From the NCBI RefSeq assembly GCF_017948485.1, contig NZ_JAFFSX010000012.1, positions 1-64,000 on the forward strand: 64,000 nt of DNA, written 5' to 3'. Each line of letters starts with the position of its first letter. The stretch's first letter is position 1. Below the pieces are notes generated by a model. It saw only the letters and a program-made list of their open reading frames with translations. It had not been told where the DNA came from and did not search any database. Made by a program: the position numbers and the translations under genes. Origin of the DNA: Streptomyces sp. GESEQ-35 (GTDB lineage: Bacteria > Actinomycetota > Actinomycetes > Streptomycetales > Streptomycetaceae). Positions 33,555 through 41,989 of this stretch are shown here, piece after piece.

Positions 33555-35114
33555 ATGACGCTCAGCGATGTGCAGAAGGAGGAGACGCCACCCGCACACC
33601 GACGGCGTCCCAAACGCAGGCACCGGGTACTCAGATGGTCCGCGACGACGCTGTCGGTGCTGATACTGGGGACGGCCGGCGCCGGATACCTCTACTACCG
33701 GCATCTGAACGGCAACATCGAGAAGGGCGAGCGCGCCAGCGGCGACTCCAAGGTGCACAAGGCCGGTGCGAACGCCGCCGGGCAGACACCCCTGAACATC
33801 CTGCTGATCGGCTCCGACAGCCGTAACTCCGACGAGAACGTGGCGCTGGGCGGCAGCAGGGACACCCGCGGCAACCCGCCGCTGGGCGATGTGCAGATGC
33901 TCATCCACCTGTCCGCGGACCGCAGAAGCGCCGCGGTGGTGAGCATTCCGCGGGACACCCGGGTCGACATCCCCGAGTGCAAGGACCCCGACACCGGCCA
34001 GACGTTTCCGCCCACCAACACGATCATCAACGAGTCGCTGGCCCGTGGCGGGGCCGGCTGCACGCTGGCCACCTGGCAGAACCTCACCGGGGTCTACATC
34101 GACCACTGGATGACCATCGACTTCGCGGGCGTGGTGAGCATGGCGGACGCCATCGGCGGCGTCGAGGTCTGTGTGAGGCAGAACGTGTGGGACCGCCCGC
34201 TGCCGGGTGTGCCCGGCGGCTCCGGTCTGAAGCTGACGGCCGGCCGGAAGAAGGTCGAGGGCAAGCAGGCGCTCCAGTGGCTGCGCACCCGGCATGCCTG
34301 GGGCAGCGACCCGCTGCGGGCCCGGGCCCAGCACATGTACATGAACTCGATGATCCGCACGCTCAAGCAGCAGAACGTCTTCACCGACACCGGCCGGCTG
34401 ATGAACCTGGCCGAGGCCGCCACCAGGTCCCTGAAGGTCTCCGAGGAGATCGGCACGGTCAAGAAGCTCTACGACCTGGGCACGCAGCTCAGGACGGTGC
34501 CGACCGACCGCATCACCATGACGACCATGCCGACCGTCCAGGACGACCAGGACAGCGACCACCTGCTCCCCGACGGAACGAACGCCGAGCAGATCTGGAC
34601 GATGCTCCGCGACGACGTGCCCTTCGACGACAAGGGCACGAAGGCCGAGGAGAAGAAGCCGGCGGCCAAGGAGAAGGCCTCCGCCGACCCCGCCGCGGAC
34701 AAGGACGAGATCGGCGTCCTGGTGCAGAACGCCACCCGGTCCTCCACCCTCGCCCCGGTCGGCGGCCGGGCCGGCGCGGTCGCCCGGACCCTGGTGGGCG
34801 AGGGCTTCACCAGGGCCACGGCGGACGCCTCCGCCGCGCTCTCCGAGGGGCAGACCGTCGTGCGCTATCCGAGCGCCGAGTTGGAGGGCGACGCCCAGTC
34901 GGTCGCCAAGTCCCTGGGGATTCCGCTGAGTTCGGTGAAGAGGTCGACCGACGTCTCCGGCGTCACCGTCGTCGTGGGCGCCGACTGGCGCACGGGCACG
35001 GCGTATCCGAAGGAGTCGACGCCCGAGGCCGGGGACCTGCCGGGCAACTCCGACGAGATCAACGGCTCGGACACCAAGCAGTGCATGGACGTGTACGCGC
35101 CCTACCGCTGGTAG
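33555..35114 (+). CDS. LCP family protein 3 with LytR C-terminal domain (duplicate of LCP5)
   Basis: A 519-residue protein started at ATG 33555 (MTLSDVQKEETPP) rather than the upstream TTG, because GGGGGAAA precedes it and the paralogue LCP5 begins at the same point. A membrane helix at about 30-50 (VLRWSATTLSVLILGTAG) is followed by the LCP domain (NILLIGSDSRNSDE, VQMLIHLS, VVSIPRDTRVDIP) and a LytR_C domain from about 415 (IGVLVQNATRSSTLAP). A Lys/Glu/Ala-rich spacer (about 370-405) separates the two. Second gene of unit A. Confidence 0.92.
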   Translation: MTLSDVQKEETPPAHRRRPKRRHRVLRWSATTLSVLILGTAGAGYLYYRHLNGNIEKGERASGDSKVHKAGANAAGQTPLNILLIGSDSRNSDENVALGGSRDTRGNPPLGDVQMLIHLSADRRSAAVVSIPRDTRVDIPECKDPDTGQTFPPTNTIINESLARGGAGCTLATWQNLTGVYIDHWMTIDFAGVVSMADAIGGVEVCVRQNVWDRPLPGVPGGSGLKLTAGRKKVEGKQALQWLRTRHAWGSDPLRARAQHMYMNSMIRTLKQQNVFTDTGRLMNLAEAATRSLKVSEEIGTVKKLYDLGTQLRTVPTDRITMTTMPTVQDDQDSDHLLPDGTNAEQIWTMLRDDVPFDDKGTKAEEKKPAAKEKASADPAADKDEIGVLVQNATRSSTLAPVGGRAGAVARTLVGEGFTRATADASAALSEGQTVVRYPSAELEGDAQSVAKSLGIPLSSVKRSTDVSGVTVVVGADWRTGTAYPKESTPEAGDLPGNSDEINGSDTKQCMDVYAPYRW

Positions 35115-35251
35115 TTCGAACGCTGCGCGCCTCACGTACGTACTCAAGTCACAAGGGGAACCCGCACACCAGGACAGCGAACCGGCTTTCAGGGAAATGG
35201 GGTGGAATGACCGCTTGTAGGGTCGTGGAGTTTGTCACTGCGGCACTCAAT

Positions 35252-35272
35252 GCCCAACTGGGCGGATAGTGT
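35252..35272 (+). promoter_or_regulatory. candidate promoter of LCP unit B
   Basis: Counterpart of 31597-31617: TAGTGT at 35267-35272 after CTGGGCGGA, followed by the shared GAGCG-TTCAGTG. Conservation between the two copies is the only evidence. Confidence 0.4.
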
Positions 35273-35392
35273 GAGCGATTCAGTGATCCCCGGCCACAAA
35301 TCTGTCCTGGGGTCGAGCACTGTGTTGACCAACACCCGCGCGCTTTCCGGGGGGAGGGCGCCGCGTGGCCCTGACGGAGGTTTCGGACAACC

Positions 35393-37111
35393 GTGGACGC
35401 GCAAAGCCGTGGGCGGGGGGACGACATCGATCCCGCAGACCAGTGGGTACTCAATCCGAACACCGGTGAATACGAGCTGCGACTGAGCCCTTCCGCTCCG
35501 CAGTCGTCGGTTCCCCGACCCCGTAAACCAGCGGCCGACGCGGGAGCAGGCGCTCCCCGTGGCCGTACCAGGTCCCCCGAGATCCCGCCGCAGCGCAGGC
35601 GCCGCGGGGTCCCGCCCGAGGAGCCGCTGCCCGGGCGGCGTGGGCGACGGCCGGCCAAGCAGCAGAAGTCGAAGGCGAAGAAGGCCGTGCTGTGGACCGG
35701 CGGCACCATGGCGTTCGTCCTGCTCGCCGCGGCGGGTGGCGGATACCTCTACCTCAGGCACCTGGAAGGCAACGTCTCGACGACGGACGTCGGCGACGCG
35801 GGCGCCAGCAACTTCAGCAAGGACGAGGCCTTCAACATCCTCATCGTCGGCACCGACAAGCGGACCGGTGCGGGCAACGAGAGCTACGGCGACACCGGCA
35901 GCGTCGGACACGCCGACACCACGATCCTGCTGCACGTCTCCAAGGACCGCTCGAACGCGACCGCGCTCAGCATCCCGCGTGACCTGATCGTCGACATCCC
36001 GGACTGTCCGACGACGAAGGAAGACGGCACCGAGACGGTCATACAGGGTCTCGAAGGCGCCCGCTTCAACCGGAGCCTCGGCGAGAACGGCCGGAACGCG
36101 GGCTGCACCATGCGCACCGTGAAGGCGGCCACGGGCATCCAGCCGGACCACTTCATGATGGCCGACTTCAACGCGGTGAAGACGCTGACCACGGCCGTGG
36201 ACGGCGTCGAGGTCTGTGTGGAGAACGCGGTCGACGACGACAAGTCGAAGCTGGTGCTGCCCGCGGGCAAGTCGACGGTCGAGGGCGAGCAGGCCCTCGC
36301 CTTCCTCCGCACCCGGAAGGCCTTCGGCAACAGCGGCGACCTCGACCGCATCAAGGTGCAGCAGCAGTTCCTGGGCTCGCTGATGCGCAAGATGGCCTCC
36401 GGCAACACGCTCACCAACCCCGCCAAGCTGCTGAAGCTGGCCGAGGCCGCCACCAAGGCGCTGACCGTGGACGAGCCGATCGGCAACGTCAACACGCTCA
36501 AGGACATCGCCCTGGAGCTGAAGAAGGTGCCGACGAAGAACATCACCTTCACCACGATCCCGGTGGTGGACAACCCCGCCGAGAAGGTCAAGGTGACGGT
36601 GGTCGTCGACGACACGAGGGCGCCCCAGGTCTTCGACATGATCCAGAACGACATCTCCTTCACCGAGGTCAAGGCGCAGCAGAAGAAGGAGGCCGCCGCG
36701 GTCGCCGCCCGGCTGAAGGGCACCAAGGCCGACGCCTCCGAGGTGCGGGTGCAGGTCCTCAACGGCGGTGCCGCCGCCGGCAGCGCGCAGGCACAGCTGG
36801 CCTACCTACAGACCGAGGCGGGCGTGACCAAGTCGGAAAACGCAGGCAACGCCGAGGCAACGCTGGCGAAAACCACTCTGGAGTACGCTCCCGACCAGGC
36901 GGACCAGGCGCGTCGGCTCGCCGACATCATGGGTCTGTCCGGTTCGGCGATGAAGCCGGGCCAGAGCGTGGAGAACTCCCAGGGCCTGCCGACGATGACA
37001 CTCACCCTGGGCAAGGACTTCAAGGGCGCGGGCGTGAAGCTCAACTCCGCCTCGGTGGCGACGCCGGACGTGGAGAAGTCCACTGCCGACAAGGTCCAGT
37101 GCGCCAGTTGA
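35393..37111 (+). CDS. LCP family protein 4 with LytR C-terminal domain (duplicate of LCP2)
   Basis: A 572-residue protein with the same architecture as LCP2: DPADQWVLNPNTGEYELRL opening, basic-Pro region, membrane helix, LCP domain (FNILIVGTDKRTGAG, HADTTILLHVS, TALSIPRDLIVDIP) and LytR_C domain (EVRVQVLNGGAAAGSAQ). The central LCP domain has drifted from LCP2 (for example in the segment before MRTVKAATGIQPDHF), while the C-terminal quarter is nearly identical even at DNA level, which suggests gene conversion. GTG at 35393 with GGAGGT upstream. Confidence 0.93.
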   Translation: MDAQSRGRGDDIDPADQWVLNPNTGEYELRLSPSAPQSSVPRPRKPAADAGAGAPRGRTRSPEIPPQRRRRGVPPEEPLPGRRGRRPAKQQKSKAKKAVLWTGGTMAFVLLAAAGGGYLYLRHLEGNVSTTDVGDAGASNFSKDEAFNILIVGTDKRTGAGNESYGDTGSVGHADTTILLHVSKDRSNATALSIPRDLIVDIPDCPTTKEDGTETVIQGLEGARFNRSLGENGRNAGCTMRTVKAATGIQPDHFMMADFNAVKTLTTAVDGVEVCVENAVDDDKSKLVLPAGKSTVEGEQALAFLRTRKAFGNSGDLDRIKVQQQFLGSLMRKMASGNTLTNPAKLLKLAEAATKALTVDEPIGNVNTLKDIALELKKVPTKNITFTTIPVVDNPAEKVKVTVVVDDTRAPQVFDMIQNDISFTEVKAQQKKEAAAVAARLKGTKADASEVRVQVLNGGAAAGSAQAQLAYLQTEAGVTKSENAGNAEATLAKTTLEYAPDQADQARRLADIMGLSGSAMKPGQSVENSQGLPTMTLTLGKDFKGAGVKLNSASVATPDVEKSTADKVQCAS

Positions 37112-37128
37112 GGCTTTAGGGGCAACCT

Positions 37129-37171
37129 CACGGGCCCGTCGTATGTCTCCAGGACATACGGCGGGCCTGTG
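37129..37171 (+). terminator. hairpin between LCP4 and LCP5
   Basis: A 19-position stem, CACGGGCCCGTCGTATGTC with GACATACGGCGGGCCTGTG, containing two G-T wobbles and a 5-base loop. Compared with the unit A hairpin, CTACGTC/GACGTAG became GTATGTC/GACATAC: both arms changed together. Confidence 0.85.
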
Positions 37172-37214
37172 TGTGGCGCCGGTGTGGGCGCAAGGGGTGG
37201 GGAGGGCTCGGAAG

Positions 37215-38807
37215 TTGACGCAGAACAGTGTTCGGGAAGCCGTACCGGCCGCCGAGGGGGACGGCGGGCGGGACGCGGAGGGTGACGGCCGGCACGGCAC
37301 CCGCCCGCCGCGCCGGGGACGCCGTGTGCTCCGGTGGTCGGCGGTGACCCTCGCGGTCCTCATACTGGGCGCGTCCGGCGCCGGATACCTCTACTACCGT
37401 CATCTGAACGGCAACATCAAGCAGGACGAGCTGAACCTGGGCGACAACAAGGTCGCCGAGCCGACGCCGAACTCCGCGGGCCAGACCCCGCTGAACATCC
37501 TGATCATCGGCTCCGACGCACGGGACACCGAGGAGAACCAGAAACTCGGCGGCGCCCGGGAGACATTCGGCGGTACTCCGCTGGCCGACGTGCAGATGCT
37601 GGTGCACCTGTCGGCCGACCGCTCCAACATGTCGGTCGTCAGCATGCCGCGCGACACCCTCGTCCGGATCCCGAAGTGCACCGACCCCGACGACGGCGAG
37701 ACCTACGAGGCGAGCGACGGCCGGGTGATGACCAACCAGAGCCTCGGTCACGGCGGTCCCGGCTGCACGGTGGCCACCTGGCAGGAGCTCACCGGCATCC
37801 ACATCGACCACTTCATGATGGTCGACTTCGCGGGCGTGGTGTCGATGGCGGACGCCATAGGCGGCGTCCCGGTGTGCGTGGACGCCAACATCTACTCGAA
37901 GGACAGCCAGGGCCATGGCTCCGGTCTGAAGCTGAAGGAGGGCACGCATCCGGTGCAGGGCGAGCAGGCCCTTCAGTGGCTGCGCACGCGCTACGGCTTC
38001 GAGGACGGCAGCGACCTCGCCCGTGCCAAGGCCCAGCACATGTACATGAACTCGATGGTCCGGGTGCTGCGGGAGAACGCCACGCTGAGCAACCCGAACA
38101 AGCTGCGCCGGCTTGCCGAGCGGGCCACCGCGGCCATCACGGTCGACCCGGGTCTGGGCACCGTCAAGGCGCTCTACGACCTCAGCAACGAGCTGCGGAA
38201 GGTGGAGCCGAAGCGCATCACGATGACCACGATGCCCAACCGCCTCGTGGGCGCGCGCGTGGAGCCGACGGACGACGCCGAGCAGCTCTTCCGGCTGGTG
38301 CGCGAGGACATCGCACTGGACGGCAAGGACGCGAAGAAGACGCCGGAGGAGAAGGCCGCCGCGACCGAGAAGGCGTCGTCCGACGACCCGGCGGCCCCCG
38401 ACTCCGACATCGCGGTCCTGGTCCAGAACGGCACCGGCACCGACACCCTCGCCGCGGAGAACGGCCGAGCGCGCGCCGTCACCAACCTGCTCGTCGGGAA
38501 GGGCTTCGACCAGGCGATCGCCGACCCGGGCGCTTCGGAGAGCGAGGACACGACACTCGTCCGCTACCCGAGCGCCGATCTCAAGGGCGACGCCCAGGCC
38601 GTCGCCAAGTCCCTCGGAATTCCGCTGAGTTCGGTCGAGCAGTCGACGGCCGTCTCCGGTGTCACGCTCGTCGTGGGTGCGGACTGGCGCGAGGGTACGA
38701 CGTACAAGGCGGCGGAGGTCGACAACACGACGCCCGACTCGGCAGAGGCCCTCAACGGCGCGGACGACGAGGCCTGTATGCACGTGAACCCGGCGTTCAC
38801 CTGGTGA
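37215..38807 (+). CDS. LCP family protein 5 with LytR C-terminal domain (duplicate of LCP3)
   Basis: A 530-residue protein. I start it at TTG 37215 (LTQNSVREAV), which aligns with the MTLSDVQKE start of LCP3 and has GGGGAGG 9 bases upstream; the longer reading from ATG 37143 would run through the terminator hairpin. Membrane helix VLRWSAVTLAVLILGASG; LCP domain (NILIIGSDARDTEEN, VQMLVHLS, VVSMPRDTLVRIP); LytR_C domain from about residue 425 (IAVLVQNGTGTDTLAA). It ends 10 bases from the stop of a convergent glycosyltransferase gene. Confidence 0.92.
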   Translation: MTQNSVREAVPAAEGDGGRDAEGDGRHGTRPPRRGRRVLRWSAVTLAVLILGASGAGYLYYRHLNGNIKQDELNLGDNKVAEPTPNSAGQTPLNILIIGSDARDTEENQKLGGARETFGGTPLADVQMLVHLSADRSNMSVVSMPRDTLVRIPKCTDPDDGETYEASDGRVMTNQSLGHGGPGCTVATWQELTGIHIDHFMMVDFAGVVSMADAIGGVPVCVDANIYSKDSQGHGSGLKLKEGTHPVQGEQALQWLRTRYGFEDGSDLARAKAQHMYMNSMVRVLRENATLSNPNKLRRLAERATAAITVDPGLGTVKALYDLSNELRKVEPKRITMTTMPNRLVGARVEPTDDAEQLFRLVREDIALDGKDAKKTPEEKAAATEKASSDDPAAPDSDIAVLVQNGTGTDTLAAENGRARAVTNLLVGKGFDQAIADPGASESEDTTLVRYPSADLKGDAQAVAKSLGIPLSSVEQSTAVSGVTLVVGADWREGTTYKAAEVDNTTPDSAEALNGADDEACMHVNPAFTW

Positions 38808-38817
38808 CGACCGCCGG

Positions 38818-39870
38818 TCAGCTCTGGCCGGCGTCCACCCGCACCGCGGGGCGCCGGCTCGCGATCACCTTGCGGGCCAGCGAGCGGGGACTGGTCAGGA
38901 AGCCCCAGCCCCACGACATGTGCATGGTGGCGAGCGCGACGGGGATCTCCAGCCGTGCCTTCAGCGGCAGCCCCCTGCCCGCGGGGACGGAGCCGAGGGC
39001 GATCGCCGCGAGATAGCCGCCGGGGACGACAAAGCCCCACGGCGTCACCAGCGCGCCCACGACCACACCCGCCGCGATGGCGCACACCGCGGTCGGCGGG
39101 GCGAGGTAGCGCAGGTTGATGGAGCCCTCGTGGTAGCGGGCGACGACGTGCCGCCAGCGGCCGTAGTTCCGGTACTGCTTCGCGAGCTCGCGCATGTTCG
39201 GCCGCGGCCGGTACGACACCTTCAGCTCGGGCGAGAACCAGATCAGCCCGCCCGCCTCCCGGATCCGGAAGTTGAGCTCCCAGTCCTGGGCGCGGATGAA
39301 CTCCTCGTTGTAGCCGCCCTGTTGCTCCAGCGCCTCGCGCCGGAAGACACCGAGGTAGACGGTCTCGGCCTGCTGTGCCTCGCCGCCCGTGTGGAAGGCC
39401 GCGTTGCCGACGCCGATCCTGGAGGTCATCGCGGCGGCGACCGCGTGCTCCCAGTCGTTCTCGCCCTCGGCGTGCATGATGCCGCCGACGTTCTGCGCGC
39501 CGGTCTCCTCCAGGAGCCGGACGGCGGTGGCGATGTAGTTCGGCGAGAGCATGCCGTGCCCGTCGACGCGGACGACGATCGGATGGCGGGAGGCCTTGAT
39601 CGCGGCGTTCAGCGCGGCGGGCGTGCGGCCGGTGGGGTTCGGAACGGTGTGTACACGCTTGCTTTGAAAAGACGCGGTTTCGGCCACGAGTTCGGCGGCG
39701 ATCTCGTCCGTGCGGTCCGTGGACGGACCGAGGGCGATCACGACCTCCATCTCGCCGGCGTACTCCTGCGCGAGGATCGCTTGGACGGCTCCGCGCAGAT
39801 GCCGCTCCTCGTTGAGGACGGGCATGATCACGGACACGGCGGGGAGCTGCACGTCGGACTTGGCGTTCAT
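38818..39870 (-). CDS. glycosyltransferase family 2 protein
   Basis: A 350-residue enzyme with a GT-A domain: AVSVIMPVLNEERHLRGA opening, the VVRVDGHGMLSPNYIATA stretch with the DxD-like VDGHG, and the acceptor-side RAQDWELNFRIREAGG (ED/QDWELN motif). Two hydrophobic helices near residues 255-300 suggest membrane association. It probably adds a sugar to a lipid-linked glycan later handled by the LCP enzymes around it; donor and acceptor are unknown. It is encoded opposite to the LCP genes on both sides, facing LCP5 tail to tail and LCP6 head to head. Confidence 0.9.
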   Translation of the reverse strand: MNAKSDVQLPAVSVIMPVLNEERHLRGAVQAILAQEYAGEMEVVIALGPSTDRTDEIAAELVAETASFQSKRVHTVPNPTGRTPAALNAAIKASRHPIVVRVDGHGMLSPNYIATAVRLLEETGAQNVGGIMHAEGENDWEHAVAAAMTSRIGVGNAAFHTGGEAQQAETVYLGVFRREALEQQGGYNEEFIRAQDWELNFRIREAGGLIWFSPELKVSYRPRPNMRELAKQYRNYGRWRHVVARYHEGSINLRYLAPPTAVCAIAAGVVVGALVTPWGFVVPGGYLAAIALGSVPAGRGLPLKARLEIPVALATMHMSWGWGFLTSPRSLARKVIASRRPAVRVDAGQS

Positions 39871-40009
39871 AGGGGGCTCACGTTACCGCGAACGGGGGAC
39901 ACCGATGCGCCCCGCCGGTGGCGGTGCCCCGGGCCACAGATCGTATCGGCCTACGGTGTCACGGATCCCACACGCAGCCCACCGTACGGCCCCAGCGGAG
40001 GTTCCTCCC

Positions 40010-41470
40010 TTGCCCACGCCGCCTCGGTCCAAAGCCCGGACGCAGCGCCGCCCCCAGCCGGCACCCCGTGCGCCGCAGCCGCCCGTACGGCGGAGCAAGC
40101 CCCGCTGGGCCATGCGGGTGGTGACCACGCTGTCCGTGGTGGTCCTCGCCTCCGCCGGCATCGGGCACTCGGTGATCACGAGCCTCGACGACGACATCGC
40201 CCGGGTGGACCCCTTCAAGGACATGAAGAACCGTCCGCAGGCCGGTCACGGCATGAACGTGCTGCTGGTCGGCACCGACGGCCGCGAGAAGATCGGCGAG
40301 GCCGAGCGGCGCAGATACCGGCTGGGCGGCGCGCCCTGCAACTGCACCGACACGATCATGATCGTGCACATCTCGGAGGACCGGGAGCGGGCGAGCGTGG
40401 TGAGCCTGCCGCGCGACTCCTACGCGGAGACGCCCCCGCACGTCGACACGACCACCGGCGAGCGGCACCACGGCCACCCCCTCAAGATCAACGCGGCGTA
40501 CGCGGAGGGCGGGCCGCAGCTGACGGTGCGGACCGTCGAGCACATGACCCACGTGAAGATCGACCACTACCTGGAGGTCGACTTCACCAGCTTCATGCGG
40601 ACCGTGGACGTGCTCGGCGGCGTGCAGATCTGCCTCGCCGAGCCGATGAACGACTCGTACACCGGACTCGACCTGCCCGCGGGCACCCACCGGCTGAAGG
40701 GCGGCCAGGCGCTTCAGTTCGTCCGCTCCCGGCATGTCGACGGGGCCTCCGACCTCGGCCGGATGAAGCGGCAGCAGCGGTTCATGGCCGCGATGGTCGA
40801 CCAGGCGACGTCGTCCGGGGTGCTGCTGAACCCGATGAAGTTCCGGGACGTGACCCGGGCGGTGCTCGGGTCCGTGCGCGCCGACAAGGGCTTCGGCGCG
40901 GGCGAGCTGATCGGCCTCGGGCGGGCGATGCGGAACTTCTCCCCCTCCTCGTCCGAGTTCACGACCGTGCCGATCGGGCAGATGGGGTACGCCGTGAAGG
41001 ATGTCGGTTCCACGCTGAAGTGGGATTCGGCCGGGGCGGGCCGGATCTTCCAGGCCCTGCGCGACGACAGACCGCTGGCCGCGGAGCGTCCGAAGAGCAG
41101 GGCCGTGCGCGTGGACGTGGCCCCGAAGCAGATCCGCGTCCAGGTGGAGAACGGGTCGCCCACCTCGGGGCTCGGCACCCGGGCGGACCGGCAACTGGCG
41201 GCGGCCGGGTTCCTGACGACGCGGCAGCCGGTGACGTCGCGGGAAGCCGTGAAGCGGACGGTGGTGGCCTACGACCCGCGCTGGGACCGGTCCGCGAAGT
41301 CGCTGGCCGCCGCGCTGCCCGGCAGCGAGCTGCGCGCGGTCAAGGGGCAGGGGCCGCAGCTGAAGGTGATCGTCGGACCGGACTTCCGGGAGGTGCGGAA
41401 GGTCCGGGCCGAGGATCCGGATCAGACGGAGTCCGGGGTGGTGCGGGGGGACGAGGCGAAGTGCACGTGA
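40010..41470 (+). CDS. LCP family protein 6 with LytR C-terminal domain
   Basis: A 486-residue protein. The TTG at 40010 (LPTPPRSKART) is chosen because GGAGG lies 8 bases upstream and the basic Pro-rich cytosolic start fits; longer in-frame readings overlap the divergent glycosyltransferase. Membrane helix near residues 38-58 (VTTLSVVVLASAG), LCP domain (NVLLVGTDGREK, TDTIMIVHIS, VVSLPRDSYAETP), LytR_C domain at about 365-465 (IRVQVENGSPTSGLGT). An extra CNC motif (GGAPCNCTDT) before the active site is not in the other six paralogues. Confidence 0.9.
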   Translation: MPTPPRSKARTQRRPQPAPRAPQPPVRRSKPRWAMRVVTTLSVVVLASAGIGHSVITSLDDDIARVDPFKDMKNRPQAGHGMNVLLVGTDGREKIGEAERRRYRLGGAPCNCTDTIMIVHISEDRERASVVSLPRDSYAETPPHVDTTTGERHHGHPLKINAAYAEGGPQLTVRTVEHMTHVKIDHYLEVDFTSFMRTVDVLGGVQICLAEPMNDSYTGLDLPAGTHRLKGGQALQFVRSRHVDGASDLGRMKRQQRFMAAMVDQATSSGVLLNPMKFRDVTRAVLGSVRADKGFGAGELIGLGRAMRNFSPSSSEFTTVPIGQMGYAVKDVGSTLKWDSAGAGRIFQALRDDRPLAAERPKSRAVRVDVAPKQIRVQVENGSPTSGLGTRADRQLAAAGFLTTRQPVTSREAVKRTVVAYDPRWDRSAKSLAAALPGSELRAVKGQGPQLKVIVGPDFREVRKVRAEDPDQTESGVVRGDEAKCT

Positions 41471-41507
41471 CGGTCGGGGCCGGTCCTCGTGTACGTAACA
41501 GCCGGGA

Positions 41508-41870
41508 TCAGTCCTCGATGCCCTCTGCCGCCCGCCGCGCAAGCCGGTGGGTGCGGCGGATCCGGGCCTCCTGGTAACGCCGCTTGTTGTCGGCGGCGAC
41601 GGCGAAGACGAGGTAGGCCCAGCCGACCTGGGTGGACGGGGTGGATTCGTTCCACCGCTCGGCCGGCACCCGCACACCGACCTCCATCGACGTCCGGCCG
41701 GTCCAGTTGACCTGGGCCTTCATCACATGGACCAGGTCGCCCACGCGGACCGACCGGCCACCGCACCCGCGGCGTCAGCGGCCAGCTTCATGATCACACC
41801 GCCGTGCACCGTGCAGCTTGCCCGGAAAGGCCGGGGTGTCGGATTCCGTGGCGCTGGCCTGGTCTGTCAC
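41508..41870 (-). pseudogene. decayed hotdog-fold acyl-CoA thioesterase
   Basis: Pieces of one thioesterase lie in three frames. From GTG 41870: TDQASATESDTP, then the frame ends at a stop after about 30 codons. In a second frame: HGGVIMKLAADAAGAVAGR. In a third frame: VRVGDLVHVMKAQVNWTGRTSMEVG down to RRTHRLARRAAEGIED with a stop at 41508. Compared with an intact family member as I remember it, at least three segments are missing: before HGGV, after AVAGR, and between the AYLVF strand and the RYQEA helix. The missing parts include the hotdog helix region, so it cannot be functional. Confidence 0.85.
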
Positions 41871-41989
41871 GACCCCCACCTTATGCCGACTCGACATGCG
41901 CGGACTTTGTGTCAGATTCGCAACAGCCGCGCCCTTATTTTCCGACGAACCTTGTAAGCCACACAGTGCAGACCTGCACACTGGGGCGC

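Larger units (their letters stand above)
31531..38807 (+). repeat. tandem duplication of a two-gene LCP unit (unit A 31531-35184, unit B 35185-38807)
   Basis: Unit A holds LCP2 and LCP3, unit B LCP4 and LCP5. Homology starts upstream of the genes (GCTTTCA-GGAAATGGG, then GGAATGACCG and TTGTAGGG) and runs through both genes and the hairpin between them. LCP2 and LCP4 share identical blocks such as PADQWVLNPNTGEYELRL near the start and long identical stretches near the C-terminus. LCP3 and LCP5 are more diverged. Confidence 0.9.

Noticed and set aside
31549..35215. ECF sigma factor promoters at the two GGAATGACC blocks
   Set aside because: GGAAT is present in both LCP units, but no -10 of SigE or SigR type stands at the required distance in both copies.
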